Of a stretch of DNA of 44,615 bases, positions 22,000 to 29,274 are shown piece after piece. The notes beneath the pieces were generated by a model. The model saw nothing but the letters and a program-made list of their open reading frames with translations, searched no databases and had not been told where the DNA came from. Numbering within the stretch: position 1 is the stretch's first letter; each line of letters begins with the position of its first letter. A program made the translations under genes and the position numbers. Source of the DNA: an uncultured Acetatifactor sp. (GTDB lineage Bacteria > Bacillota > Clostridia > Lachnospirales > Lachnospiraceae). The stretch is taken from positions 1-44,615 of the forward strand of contig CAJUSI010000027.1 in the NCBI GenBank assembly GCA_910589035.1. The letters run 5' to 3'.

Positions 22000-23424
22000 T
22001 TGGCAAAGGGAAAGATCAGAAAGATCAGAAAATATAGAAAACCCTTAAATCTGAATATTGGAATGGTTCTGTTCGGTGTGATCTTCATCTATGTGGTGGT
22101 CTGTGTGGTTATGTATTTTCAGACAAGCCATATTATCCGGTATGAGGTGGAGGAAGGTTCCCTTGCCGTAGATACGATTTACCGCGGCGTGGTGCTGCGC
22201 GATGAGACAGTTATTTATACCCAGTCGGCGGGATATGTGAATTATTATGCCAGGGAGGGGGAGAGGGTTGCCAAGGACGATCTGGTCTACATTATGGACC
22301 AGACAGGCAGGCTCAGTGAGGAGCTGGCTGGTCTGAATTCTGGTGAGAATACTCTTTCAAAAAGCGAACTGGCGGAATTCAGGAGTGAAATTGTGAATTT
22401 TGCCCATGGATTTGATCCGGCCAGCTATGAAAGCGTCTATGATTTCAAATATGCTCTGAAGAATAATATCATGAAGCTTGCAGGTTCAAGCATGCTGGAA
22501 AGCCTGAACTCTCTGAACGGTTCTTCCGGAATGGCGGCTGTGGAACGATATTATTCCCCGGGCACGGGAATCGTGGCATACTGGACCGACGGATATGAGG
22601 AGCTGAAGGCACAGAATGTGACGGAAGCGATCTTTGATGAGAATACGGAATATGAGAAGAAGCGTATATTGAGCAACACGCTGATGGAAGCGGGAGAGGC
22701 TGTCTATAAGCTTTCCACCAATGAGAACTGGTCCATTGTGATTCCCATCGATGCGGCAAGGGGGGCAGAGCTGCAGCAGGATGGACCTGTCAGGGTCCGG
22801 TTCCTGAAAAATCAGTATGAATCCTGGGGGACTCCGAAGCTGCTTACAAACGGGGACGGGAATACCTACCTGGAGCTGAGCTTTACCAATTCCATGATTA
22901 CCTTTATTCCGGACAGATTTCTGGATGTGGAGCTGATTGTGGAGGACGAGACGGGATTGAAGATTCCGGTTTCTTCCATTGTGCAGAAGGAATTCTTTCT
23001 GATTCCGGAGGAGTATGTGGTTCCGGGAGGGAATAACGGCGGGGACAGCGTTGTCAGACAATGCTATCTGGAGGATGGCACTATTTCCAGGGAGACCATG
23101 GAGATTGACGTGTATTATTTTGACAGTGAAAGCAGGGAATACTATCTCGACAGTTCCGTGGTGAATCTGGGGGACAACCTTTACAAGACGGAAGGAGAGG
23201 AAACTTTTACCGTCAGCAGACGCGCGACGCTGACGGGAGTATATAATATGAATAAGGGATATGCGGATTTTAAGCAGATCAGTATTCTGTATCAGAATGA
23301 CGAGTATGCAATTGTCAAACCCAATACCAAATACGGATTAAGCGTTTACGATTATATAGTGCTCAATGCGGAATCCGTAAGTGATGATCAGTTCATCAAT
23401 CAGCAGAGTAAGACTAAGGAATAG
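22000..23424 (+). CDS. HlyD-like envelope protein
   Basis: A 474-residue protein with a basic N-terminus, one membrane helix (about residues 20-42, IGMVLFGVIFIYVVVCVVMYF) and a large external part. YRGVVLRDETVIYTQSAGYVNYYAREGERVAKDDLVYIMD at about 65-105, in pieces, is a biotinyl-lipoyl-like barrel entry typical of HlyD-type adaptors. A second barrel-like region follows with KIPVSSIV. No transporter partner is encoded nearby; the location before ylmE and sepF suggests an envelope or division role. The start is TTG 22000, seven bases after GGAGG at 21988-21992; the ATG at 21994 is too close to that site. Confidence 0.75.
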   Translation: MAKGKIRKIRKYRKPLNLNIGMVLFGVIFIYVVVCVVMYFQTSHIIRYEVEEGSLAVDTIYRGVVLRDETVIYTQSAGYVNYYAREGERVAKDDLVYIMDQTGRLSEELAGLNSGENTLSKSELAEFRSEIVNFAHGFDPASYESVYDFKYALKNNIMKLAGSSMLESLNSLNGSSGMAAVERYYSPGTGIVAYWTDGYEELKAQNVTEAIFDENTEYEKKRILSNTLMEAGEAVYKLSTNENWSIVIPIDAARGAELQQDGPVRVRFLKNQYESWGTPKLLTNGDGNTYLELSFTNSMITFIPDRFLDVELIVEDETGLKIPVSSIVQKEFFLIPEEYVVPGGNNGGDSVVRQCYLEDGTISRETMEIDVYYFDSESREYYLDSSVVNLGDNLYKTEGEETFTVSRRATLTGVYNMNKGYADFKQISILYQNDEYAIVKPNTKYGLSVYDYIVLNAESVSDDQFINQQSKTKE

Positions 23425-23454
23425 CGGGGAAAGAGAGTATTCGGAGGACTGGAT

Positions 23455-24147
23455 ATGATAGAGGAGAATATGAAGTCAGTGGATGAAGCCATCGGCGGGG
23501 CATGCGGCCGGGCGGGGAGAGCGCGGGATGAGGTGACCCTGATTGCGGTGAGCAAGACCAAACCTGTTTCGCTTCTGAGAGAGGCCTATGATGCCGGTGC
23601 CAGGGATTTCGGAGAAAACAGGGTACAGGAGCTATTGGACAAAATACCGGAGCTTCCGTCCGATATCCGCTGGCATATGATAGGGCATCTTCAGAGAAAC
23701 AAAGTGAAATATATTGTGGACAAGGTGGCGATGATCCACAGCGTGGATTCTGTGCGGCTTGCGGAGGAGATCAGCCGTGAGGCAGTCAAAAAGGGAGTCT
23801 TTGTGGATATCCTGATCGAGGTGAATGTGGCCGGGGAGGAGAGCAAATTCGGAGCTGCCGTATGGGAGGTGCCGAAGATGGTGGAAGAAATAGCCGGGAT
23901 GCCCTCTGTCAGGATAAGGGGGCTGATGACGATTGCTCCCTATACGGAAGATCCGGAGGAAAACAGGCAATTTTTTCGCGATTTAAAGAAATTGTCTGTT
24001 GACATAGAACATAAAAACATCGATAATGTTGATATGAGTGTTTTATCCATGGGCATGACAGGGGATTACTCCGTAGCGATAGAAGAGGGAGCCACCTGTG
24101 TGAGGGTTGGCACCGGAATCTTTGGTGAAAGGCGGCCGCAACAATAA
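23455..24147 (+). CDS. ylmE: YggS/YlmE family PLP-binding protein
   Basis: A 230-residue single-domain PLP-binding protein (PLPBP/COG0325) implicated in vitamin B6 and amino-acid homeostasis rather than a known catalytic step. Motifs are AVSKTKP with the PLP lysine, DFGENRVQEL, WHMIGHLQRNK, LSMGMTGDYSVAIEEGAT and VRVGTGIFGER. GGAGG lies upstream of ATG 23455. It precedes sepF, the usual Gram-positive ylmE-ylmF order. Confidence 0.95.
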   Translation: MIEENMKSVDEAIGGACGRAGRARDEVTLIAVSKTKPVSLLREAYDAGARDFGENRVQELLDKIPELPSDIRWHMIGHLQRNKVKYIVDKVAMIHSVDSVRLAEEISREAVKKGVFVDILIEVNVAGEESKFGAAVWEVPKMVEEIAGMPSVRIRGLMTIAPYTEDPEENRQFFRDLKKLSVDIEHKNIDNVDMSVLSMGMTGDYSVAIEEGATCVRVGTGIFGERRPQQ

Positions 24148-24177
24148 AACTGGAACAGCGAAGGGCATGGTAGAAGA

Positions 24178-24720
24178 ATGGGAGTAATGGATAAGTTTTT
24201 GAATTACATGAAATTGAACGGCGAGGACGATGAGGAATATTACGATGATGATTACCTGGATGATGAGGAGATAGAGCCTGCTCCTGCTCCCAGAAGGGTC
24301 CCTGTGTCGAAGGCACGGGATATGGATGAGTATGAAGAGGAGCGCATGTCTCCTTCTTCCATGAGGAGACAGGCCGCTTCATCCAGCAAGATTACACCTA
24401 TTAAGCAGAATACATCAAGAAGATCTGCATCCGGCGGCGGTATGGAGGTTTGTGTGATTAAGCCCACATCCGTGGAAGATGCCAGGGAGATTACGGAGAC
24501 GCTTCTGGCCAACCGCACCGTGGTTCTGAATCTGGAGGGCCTGGATGTGGATATCGCTCAGAGAATCATTGATTTTACAAGCGGTTCCTGTTATGCAATT
24601 TCCGGAAATCTGCAGAAGATTTCCCATTACATATTTATTATTACACCCGCCAGCGTGGATATATCCGGGGATTTCCAGGATATATTCAATGATTCCTTTG
24701 AAATGCCCATCAAGAACTGA
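24178..24720 (+). CDS. sepF: Cell division protein SepF
   Basis: A 180-residue membrane-tethering partner of FtsZ. The N-terminal amphipathic helix (MGVMDKFLNYMKL) binds membrane, an acidic and Pro/Ser-rich linker covers about residues 15-80, and the C-terminal SepF core runs from VCVIKPTSVEDAREIT through NRTVVLNLEGLD and RIIDFTSGSCYAISG to the end. ATG 24178 is chosen for its family-typical N-terminus; the ATG at 24187 is closer to a GGGAG but would remove part of the helix. Confidence 0.95.
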   Translation: MGVMDKFLNYMKLNGEDDEEYYDDDYLDDEEIEPAPAPRRVPVSKARDMDEYEEERMSPSSMRRQAASSSKITPIKQNTSRRSASGGGMEVCVIKPTSVEDAREITETLLANRTVVLNLEGLDVDIAQRIIDFTSGSCYAISGNLQKISHYIFIITPASVDISGDFQDIFNDSFEMPIKN

Positions 24721-24750
24721 CAAAGCATAAGCATCATAAAGCAATAGAAT

Positions 24751-24808
24751 AAAATGCAATTATACAAAATGCAATTATGTAAAATGCAATAATATCAAAA
24801 TGTAATAG
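24751..24808. repeat. Short tandem repeat, 15-base unit
   Basis: Units starting AAAATGCAAT occur at 24751, 24766 and 24781, with a degenerate fourth (AAAATGTAAT) at 24797; the period is 15 then 16 bases. The stretch is AT-rich, lies between sepF and aroB and has no hairpin. It may be slippage-prone spacer. Confidence 0.8.
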
Positions 24809-24835
24809 AAGCACTGCAGAAAGGTATGGATTCTC

Positions 24836-25945
24836 ATGTCGAGGAGATTAAATGTTTTATACCGGAAAAAGCCCTGCTATGATATCATATTTGCCCAGTC
24901 CTTTGAGGAGCTGTGGGAGGAATTGGCCTTGCTTGGCTGCGGGGACAGAAAGCTCTGCATTGTCACCGACTCCAGGGTGAATGAGATTTACGGGGAAGAG
25001 GTGCTGGGGCTTCTTGCCGGAAAATGCGCCAGGGCGGTAAAATATGTCTTTCCCTGCGGTGAGGCGAATAAGACGCTGGATACGGTGAAGGAAATCTACA
25101 GATTCCTGATCGGGGAAGGATTCGACAGGAAGGATATGCTTCTGGCTCTGGGCGGCGGCGTAACAGGGGATATTACAGGATATGCGGCTGCCACCTACCT
25201 GCGTGGAATCGATTATGTCCAGATACCGACTACCCTGCTTGCCCAGGCGGACAGCAGCATCGGCGGGAAAACGGGAGTTGACTTTGACGGCTTCAAGAAT
25301 ATGGTGGGCGCTTTTAAAATGCCCAGGCTGGTGTATATGAATCTTGCGGTGCTGCGGACTCTGGAGGAGAGGCAGTATTTTGCAGGATTTGCGGAGGTCA
25401 TGAAGCATGGCCTGATCAGGGATGCCATATTTTACGAATGGCTGATTGAGAATATGTATGAGATCTGCGAGCGGGATCTGGATGTACTGGAGGAAATGAT
25501 GGTCCGCAGCTGTACCGTGAAAAAGCTGGTGGTGGAGAAGGATCCTGAGGAGCAGGGAGAGCGGGCAATCCTGAATTTCGGACATACCATTGGCCACGCC
25601 ATCGAGAAGGCGAAGAATTTTCAGCTGTATCACGGGGAATGTGTGGCCCTGGGGGCTGTCGCAGCCGCTTATCTGTCCTGGAAGCGAGAGCTGCTTTCCA
25701 TGGAAGAATATTACGAGGTCCGGGATATGTTTGTGCCTTTTTATCTTCCCATATCCGTGGAGGGCATAGATCCCGGTGAGATATTGCGTCTGACGAAATC
25801 CGACAAGAAGATGGAGTCGGGCAGAATTAAATTTGTATTGCTGAAAAAGATCGGCAGGGCGGTGATCGACACCGATGTGACTGACGAGGAGATCCTGGCC
25901 GCCGTCAATGAGATTTATTTCAGTGAAGAGGATACACATGCGTAA
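24836..25945 (+). CDS. aroB: 3-dehydroquinate synthase
   Basis: Second step of the shikimate pathway: converts DAHP to 3-dehydroquinate with NAD and a divalent metal. It is 369 residues, with the NAD-binding LALGGGVTGDITGYAAATYLRG, PTTLLAQADSSIGGKTGVD, and metal ligands in GFAEVMKHGLI, NFGHTIGHAIE and YHGECVALG. The ATG at 24836 follows a modest AAGG. No other shikimate gene is present here, so it is isolated from its pathway and sits between sepF and lspA. Its last 8 bases overlap lspA. Confidence 0.96.
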   Translation: MSRRLNVLYRKKPCYDIIFAQSFEELWEELALLGCGDRKLCIVTDSRVNEIYGEEVLGLLAGKCARAVKYVFPCGEANKTLDTVKEIYRFLIGEGFDRKDMLLALGGGVTGDITGYAAATYLRGIDYVQIPTTLLAQADSSIGGKTGVDFDGFKNMVGAFKMPRLVYMNLAVLRTLEERQYFAGFAEVMKHGLIRDAIFYEWLIENMYEICERDLDVLEEMMVRSCTVKKLVVEKDPEEQGERAILNFGHTIGHAIEKAKNFQLYHGECVALGAVAAAYLSWKRELLSMEEYYEVRDMFVPFYLPISVEGIDPGEILRLTKSDKKMESGRIKFVLLKKIGRAVIDTDVTDEEILAAVNEIYFSEEDTHA

Positions 25946-26450
25946 GAAGTTTAAAGGGATGTATTTTATATTGGACGGGCTGGTTATGCTGGCCTTTTTG
26001 CTGTTGGATCAGTTTACAAAGCATCTGGCCATTGTCCATCTGAAGGGACAGCCTGCGCTGGTGCTCATTGACGGTGTACTGGAGCTGCAGTATGTGGAGA
26101 ATACGGGCGTGGCCTTCAGCATGTTTCAGAACCGGAAAGCTTTTATCCTGATCATGGGCTTTGCGGTTCTGGCGGTAGTTTTTTTCTTTTTGCTGAAGCT
26201 TCCCAGGCAGAAGAAATACCTGGCCGTGCATATCCTGCTGTCCGTGCTGGTGGCCGGTGCGCTGGGAAATATCATTGACAGAATCCGATATGATTTTGTA
26301 GTGGATTTTATTTCTTTTGTGCTGATTCATTACCCTGTATTCAATGTGGCGGACTGTTACATTGTGGTGTCCGCCGTGGTGCTGGTGATTTTATTTATGT
26401 TTGTGTACAGGGAAGAGGACATGGGATGGATAAGTTCCGCTTTGAAATAA
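25938..26450 (+). CDS. lspA: Lipoprotein signal peptidase
   Basis: A 170-residue four-helix membrane aspartyl protease that cleaves prolipoprotein signal peptides; the lipoproteins in the left island would be substrates. Signature motifs are DQFTKHLA, VENTGVAFSMF, the first catalytic Asp in GNIIDRI and the second in FNVADCYI. The ATG at 25938 is favoured by family start and overlap with aroB; the track-type upstream start at 25908 would add ten residues with no support. It overlaps the next gene by 25 bases. Confidence 0.95.
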   Translation: MRKKFKGMYFILDGLVMLAFLLLDQFTKHLAIVHLKGQPALVLIDGVLELQYVENTGVAFSMFQNRKAFILIMGFAVLAVVFFFLLKLPRQKKYLAVHILLSVLVAGALGNIIDRIRYDFVVDFISFVLIHYPVFNVADCYIVVSAVVLVILFMFVYREEDMGWISSALK

Positions 26451-27334
26451 CAGAAGAACTGGAAGAGGAAAGAATCGATAAGTGTCTGGCCGCGCTTATC
26501 GATTCTTTGTCGCGCTCCTTTATCCAGAAAATGATAAAGGACGAAGCCGTCAGGGTGAACGGGCTGCCCGTGAAGGGCAGCTGCCGGGTGAAGGCGGGGG
26601 ATCTGGTGGAGTTTGACCTGCCGAAGGCCCGGGTGCCGGATATCGAACCGGAGAACATTCCGCTTGATATCCTCTATGAGGATGAGGATGTGATTGTGGT
26701 GAACAAGCCCAAGGGGATGGTGGTGCATCCGGCGGCGGGGCACTACAGCGGGACTCTGGTAAATGCGCTGCTTTACCATTGCGCAGGCGGGCTGTCCGGG
26801 ATAAACGGAGTTATTCGCCCCGGCATTGTCCACCGGATTGACAGGGACACCACGGGATCCGTGATTGCCTGCAAGAACGACAGAGCACATAACTGTATTG
26901 CGCAGCAGCTGAAGGAGCATTCCGTCAGGAGGCGTTATCACGCCATCTGCCATGGCGTTGTGAAGGAGGAAGAAGGCATTGTGGACAGGCCTATCGGCCG
27001 GCACCCCTCGGATCGTAAGAAAATGGCGGTCAATGAGAGAAACGGAAAGCGGGCCGTTACCCATTACCGGGTGCTGAAACGCTTTTCCGGGTATACTTAT
27101 CTGGAATGCGAGCTTGAGACCGGCAGAACCCACCAGATCAGGGTGCATATGGCGAGCATCGGACATCCTCTCCTGGGAGATGAGGTCTATTCGAACCGTA
27201 AGAGTCCCTTTCGTCTGGAAGGGCAGACCCTCCATGCCAAAATACTGGGCTTTCTGCATCCCTCCACGGGAGCCTATTTGGAAACGGACGCCCCGCTGCC
27301 GGAATATTTCCGTCATCTTTTAGAAATATTATAA
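26426..27334 (+). CDS. RluD-type 23S rRNA pseudouridine synthase
   Basis: A 302-residue RluA/RluD family enzyme. An N-terminal S4 RNA-binding domain covers about residues 12-75 (RIDKCLAALIDSLSRSFIQK, VRVNG, VKAGDLVEF). The catalytic domain has VVNKPKGMVVHPA, PGIVHRIDRDTTG with the catalytic aspartate near residue 139, and LETGRTHQIRVHMA. The lspA-rluD pair with 25 bases of overlap is the standard Firmicutes arrangement (ylyA/ylyB). GGAAGAGGA lies upstream of ATG 26426. The exact uridines modified cannot be read from sequence. Confidence 0.93.
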   Translation: MDKFRFEITEELEEERIDKCLAALIDSLSRSFIQKMIKDEAVRVNGLPVKGSCRVKAGDLVEFDLPKARVPDIEPENIPLDILYEDEDVIVVNKPKGMVVHPAAGHYSGTLVNALLYHCAGGLSGINGVIRPGIVHRIDRDTTGSVIACKNDRAHNCIAQQLKEHSVRRRYHAICHGVVKEEEGIVDRPIGRHPSDRKKMAVNERNGKRAVTHYRVLKRFSGYTYLECELETGRTHQIRVHMASIGHPLLGDEVYSNRKSPFRLEGQTLHAKILGFLHPSTGAYLETDAPLPEYFRHLLEIL

Positions 27335-27347
27335 AGTTGATTTTCTG

Positions 27348-27376
27348 TTGTCTAAATGCCATATTTGATGTATAAT
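27348..27376 (+). promoter_or_regulatory. Sigma-A promoter before the cytidylate-kinase-like gene
   Basis: TTGTCT (27348-27353), a 17-base spacer, and a perfect TATAAT (27371-27376). It lies about 100 bases before the start at 27478. The leader contains a short hairpin, AAAAGC and GCTTTT around TTTTCATAAAG-like sequence, of uncertain value. Confidence 0.75.
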
Positions 27377-27477
27377 AATAACTAGAAAGCAGGATCCGCC
27401 CGGCGGCTTCTGCGGAAAATCGGATAAAAGCGTTTTCATAAAGGCTTTTATACTCTGAAAGAAAGAGAGGGATCACT

Positions 27478-28116
27478 ATGAATACAATCGTTACAATCGG
27501 AAGACAATTCGGATCAGCGGGACGGGAAATCGGTGAAATGGTAGCGGAGTATTTCGGCATCAAGTATTACGACAAGGAGCTCCTGACCAGGGCGGCGCAG
27601 GAAAGCGGGTTCTGTGAGGAAATGATTCAGAATCATGACGAGAGACCTACAAATTCCTTTTTGTATAATCTGGTGATGGACACCTATTCTTTCGGATATA
27701 ATCATTCTTCCTTTGTGGATATGCCGATCAGCCATAAGGTTTTTCTGGCGCAGTTTGACACCATCAAGAAAATTGCGGATGAAGGGCCCTGTGTCATTGT
27801 AGGACGCTGCGCGGATTACGCCCTTGCGGACAGGGATAATGTGATCGACCTGTTTATCTTCGGAAACGAAGAGACCAAGATAAAGCGTATTATGGAGAAG
27901 TACAGCCTGTCGGAAGCCAAGGCGAAGGACATGATGATCAAGAAGGATAAGCAGAGGCAGAGCTATTACAATTATTACACCTCCAAGAAATGGGGCAGGG
28001 CGGACAGCTATGATCTGTGCATCAACAGCAGCGTGCTGGGCGAAGAGGGAACCGTGAAGCTGATTTCCCAGTATGTGGAGGACTTTGAGAAGAAAAATTA
28101 CAAGAAAAAGATTTAA
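27478..28116 (+). CDS. Cytidylate kinase-like family protein
   Basis: A 212-residue P-loop NTPase of the Cytidylate_kin2 group. The N-terminal ITIGRQFGSAGREIG-like stretch (here IVTIGRQFGSAGREIGEMVA) is the family's phosphate-binding loop; YYDKELLTRAA follows and CVIVGRCADYAL lies mid-protein. The phosphate acceptor is unknown; it is distinct from classical Cmk. AGAGAGGGA lies before ATG 27478. It has its own promoter and is followed by the rplU promoter. Confidence 0.88.
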   Translation: MNTIVTIGRQFGSAGREIGEMVAEYFGIKYYDKELLTRAAQESGFCEEMIQNHDERPTNSFLYNLVMDTYSFGYNHSSFVDMPISHKVFLAQFDTIKKIADEGPCVIVGRCADYALADRDNVIDLFIFGNEETKIKRIMEKYSLSEAKAKDMMIKKDKQRQSYYNYYTSKKWGRADSYDLCINSSVLGEEGTVKLISQYVEDFEKKNYKKKI

Positions 28117-28121
28117 ATCTA

Positions 28122-28151
28122 TTGACATTTTCTGGCTTCTCATGTTATGAT
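28122..28151 (+). promoter_or_regulatory. Sigma-A promoter of the rplU operon
   Basis: A perfect TTGACA (28122-28127), an 18-base spacer, and TATGAT (28146-28151). It fits the strong expression expected of a ribosomal protein operon. Confidence 0.8.
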
Positions 28152-28164
28152 GTCCTAGTGTGTA

Positions 28165-28282
28165 TTTGTTGTATGCCGCATGGCCCGGCACAAGTGTGTC
28201 CGGCGGGGAATTCATATCCTTCGGATGCCGCCAAGGCCAGCGAGTAAATGAACCGTTCAGTTCATGAATAGGAGGTGCCAGA
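28165..28282 (+). ncRNA. L21 ribosomal protein leader
   Basis: The leader between the promoter and rplU folds by eye into nested stems: GGCC (28182-28185) with GGCC (28235-28238), GGCGG (28202-28206) with CCGCC (28228-28232), and a terminal ATCC-TTC-GGAT hairpin (28216-28226). A second hairpin, ATGAAC (28248-28253) with GTTCAT (28260-28265), stands next to the GGAGG of rplU. Firmicutes have a described L21 leader RNA at this place, thought to bind a protein product of the operon. Assignment rests on position and fold, not on a covariance search. Confidence 0.65.
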
Positions 28283-28588
28283 ATGTACGCAATTATTGCA
28301 ACAGGCGGAAAACAGTACAAGGTGTCCGAAGGCGATGTCATCAGAGTGGAGAAGCTGGATGCGGAAGAGGGCAGTGCTGTTACATTTGACCAGGTGATTG
28401 CAGTAAGTGACGAAACCCTGAAGGTGGGCGGCGATGTGGACAATGCCACCGTAACCGCTACTGTTATGGAGCAGGGCAGAGGTAAGAAGGTTATTGTATA
28501 CAAGTACAAGAGGAAGACCGGATACCACAAGAAAATGGGTCACAGGCAAGCATACACTAAGGTTAAGATCGACAAGATCAACGCATAA
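28283..28588 (+). CDS. rplU: 50S ribosomal protein L21
   Basis: A 101-residue L21 of typical length. Typical segments are MYAIIATGGKQYKV at the start, then VIRVEKLDAEEGSAVTFDQV, and the C-terminal GKKVIVYKYKRKTGYHKKMGHRQ that contacts 23S rRNA. AGGAGG lies 8 bases before the ATG. It opens the L21-Prp-L27 operon, which is probably controlled by the leader described separately. Confidence 0.97.
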   Translation: MYAIIATGGKQYKVSEGDVIRVEKLDAEEGSAVTFDQVIAVSDETLKVGGDVDNATVTATVMEQGRGKKVIVYKYKRKTGYHKKMGHRQAYTKVKIDKINA

Positions 28589-28593
28589 TTATT

Positions 28594-28926
28594 ATGACTA
28601 CCATAGTGATTTACAGGAGCCGTAAGGGTTCCTACAAGGGCTTTTGCTGTATGGGACATGCGGAATATGCTAAGCCCGGCAGGCCGGATGTGCTCTGTGC
28701 CGCTATCTCGGCTCTGACGATCGGTACTGTCAATTCCCTGGAGGAACTGGCGGGAGAGATCATATCCGTGAAGTCGGATGAAAGCACAGGCTTTCTCAAA
28801 TGTGAATTTGAGAGTATGTTGCAGGAAAAATCCAGTTTCCTGGTGGATTCCATGATTTTCTCACTGGAAAACCTAAGCAGGGAATATGGCAGGAAGTATT
28901 TACAAGTAAAAGTTGAGGAGGTGTAA
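28594..28926 (+). CDS. prp: Ribosomal-processing cysteine protease Prp
   Basis: A 110-residue protease, formerly YsxB, that removes the N-terminal extension of L27. Catalytic residues fit His22 (GHAEYA) and Cys35 (DVLCAAISAL). It is always found between rplU and rpmA in species whose L27 carries the extension, as here. It starts 5 bases after the rplU stop without a clear ribosome binding site of its own, so it is probably translated by coupling. The stop is 3 bases before the rpmA start. Confidence 0.93.
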   Translation: MTTIVIYRSRKGSYKGFCCMGHAEYAKPGRPDVLCAAISALTIGTVNSLEELAGEIISVKSDESTGFLKCEFESMLQEKSSFLVDSMIFSLENLSREYGRKYLQVKVEEV

Positions 28927-28929
28927 GCC

Positions 28930-29214
28930 ATGTTTCGTATGAACCTTCAATTTTTTGCACATAAAAAGGGAGTTGGTTCCACCAAGAACGGCAGGGATTC
29001 CGAATCCAAGAGATTAGGTGCGAAGAGGGCTGACGGACAGTTCGTAAAGGCTGGAAATATTCTTTACAGACAGCGCGGGACCAGGATTCATCCGGGCGTT
29101 AACGTGGGGATCGGCGGAGATGATACCCTGTTTGCTTTAGTTGACGGCGTCCTTCGTTTTGAGAGAAAGGGAAGAGACAAGAAGCGCGCTTCTGTTTATC
29201 CTGTAGAGAAATAA
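28930..29214 (+). CDS. rpmA: 50S ribosomal protein L27 with a cleavable N-terminal extension
   Basis: A 94-residue protein. The first nine residues MFRMNLQFF precede AHKKGVGSTKNGRDS, the usual mature N-terminus. This is the MxxxxLQFF-AHKKG form processed by Prp between F9 and A10 in Firmicutes. The mature N-terminus reaches the peptidyl transferase centre, which explains why removal is required. Remaining L27 motifs are RIHPGVNVGIGGDDTLFAL and VDGVLRFERKG. GGAGG lies upstream of the ATG, at the end of the prp gene. Confidence 0.97.
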   Translation: MFRMNLQFFAHKKGVGSTKNGRDSESKRLGAKRADGQFVKAGNILYRQRGTRIHPGVNVGIGGDDTLFALVDGVLRFERKGRDKKRASVYPVEK

Positions 29215-29223
29215 ATCCGCAGG

Positions 29224-29258
29224 GACTCCAAACGCATGAGTTTGGAGTCTTTATTTTT
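29224..29258 (+). terminator. Rho-independent terminator after rpmA
   Basis: GACTCCAAAC (29224-29233) pairs perfectly with GTTTGGAGTC (29240-29249) around a 6-base loop and is followed by TTTATTTTTA. It separates the ribosomal genes from obg, which begins 17 bases later, so obg is expressed by read-through or from another promoter. Confidence 0.9.
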
Positions 29259-29274
29259 ATGGAAAGGAGCTTCT

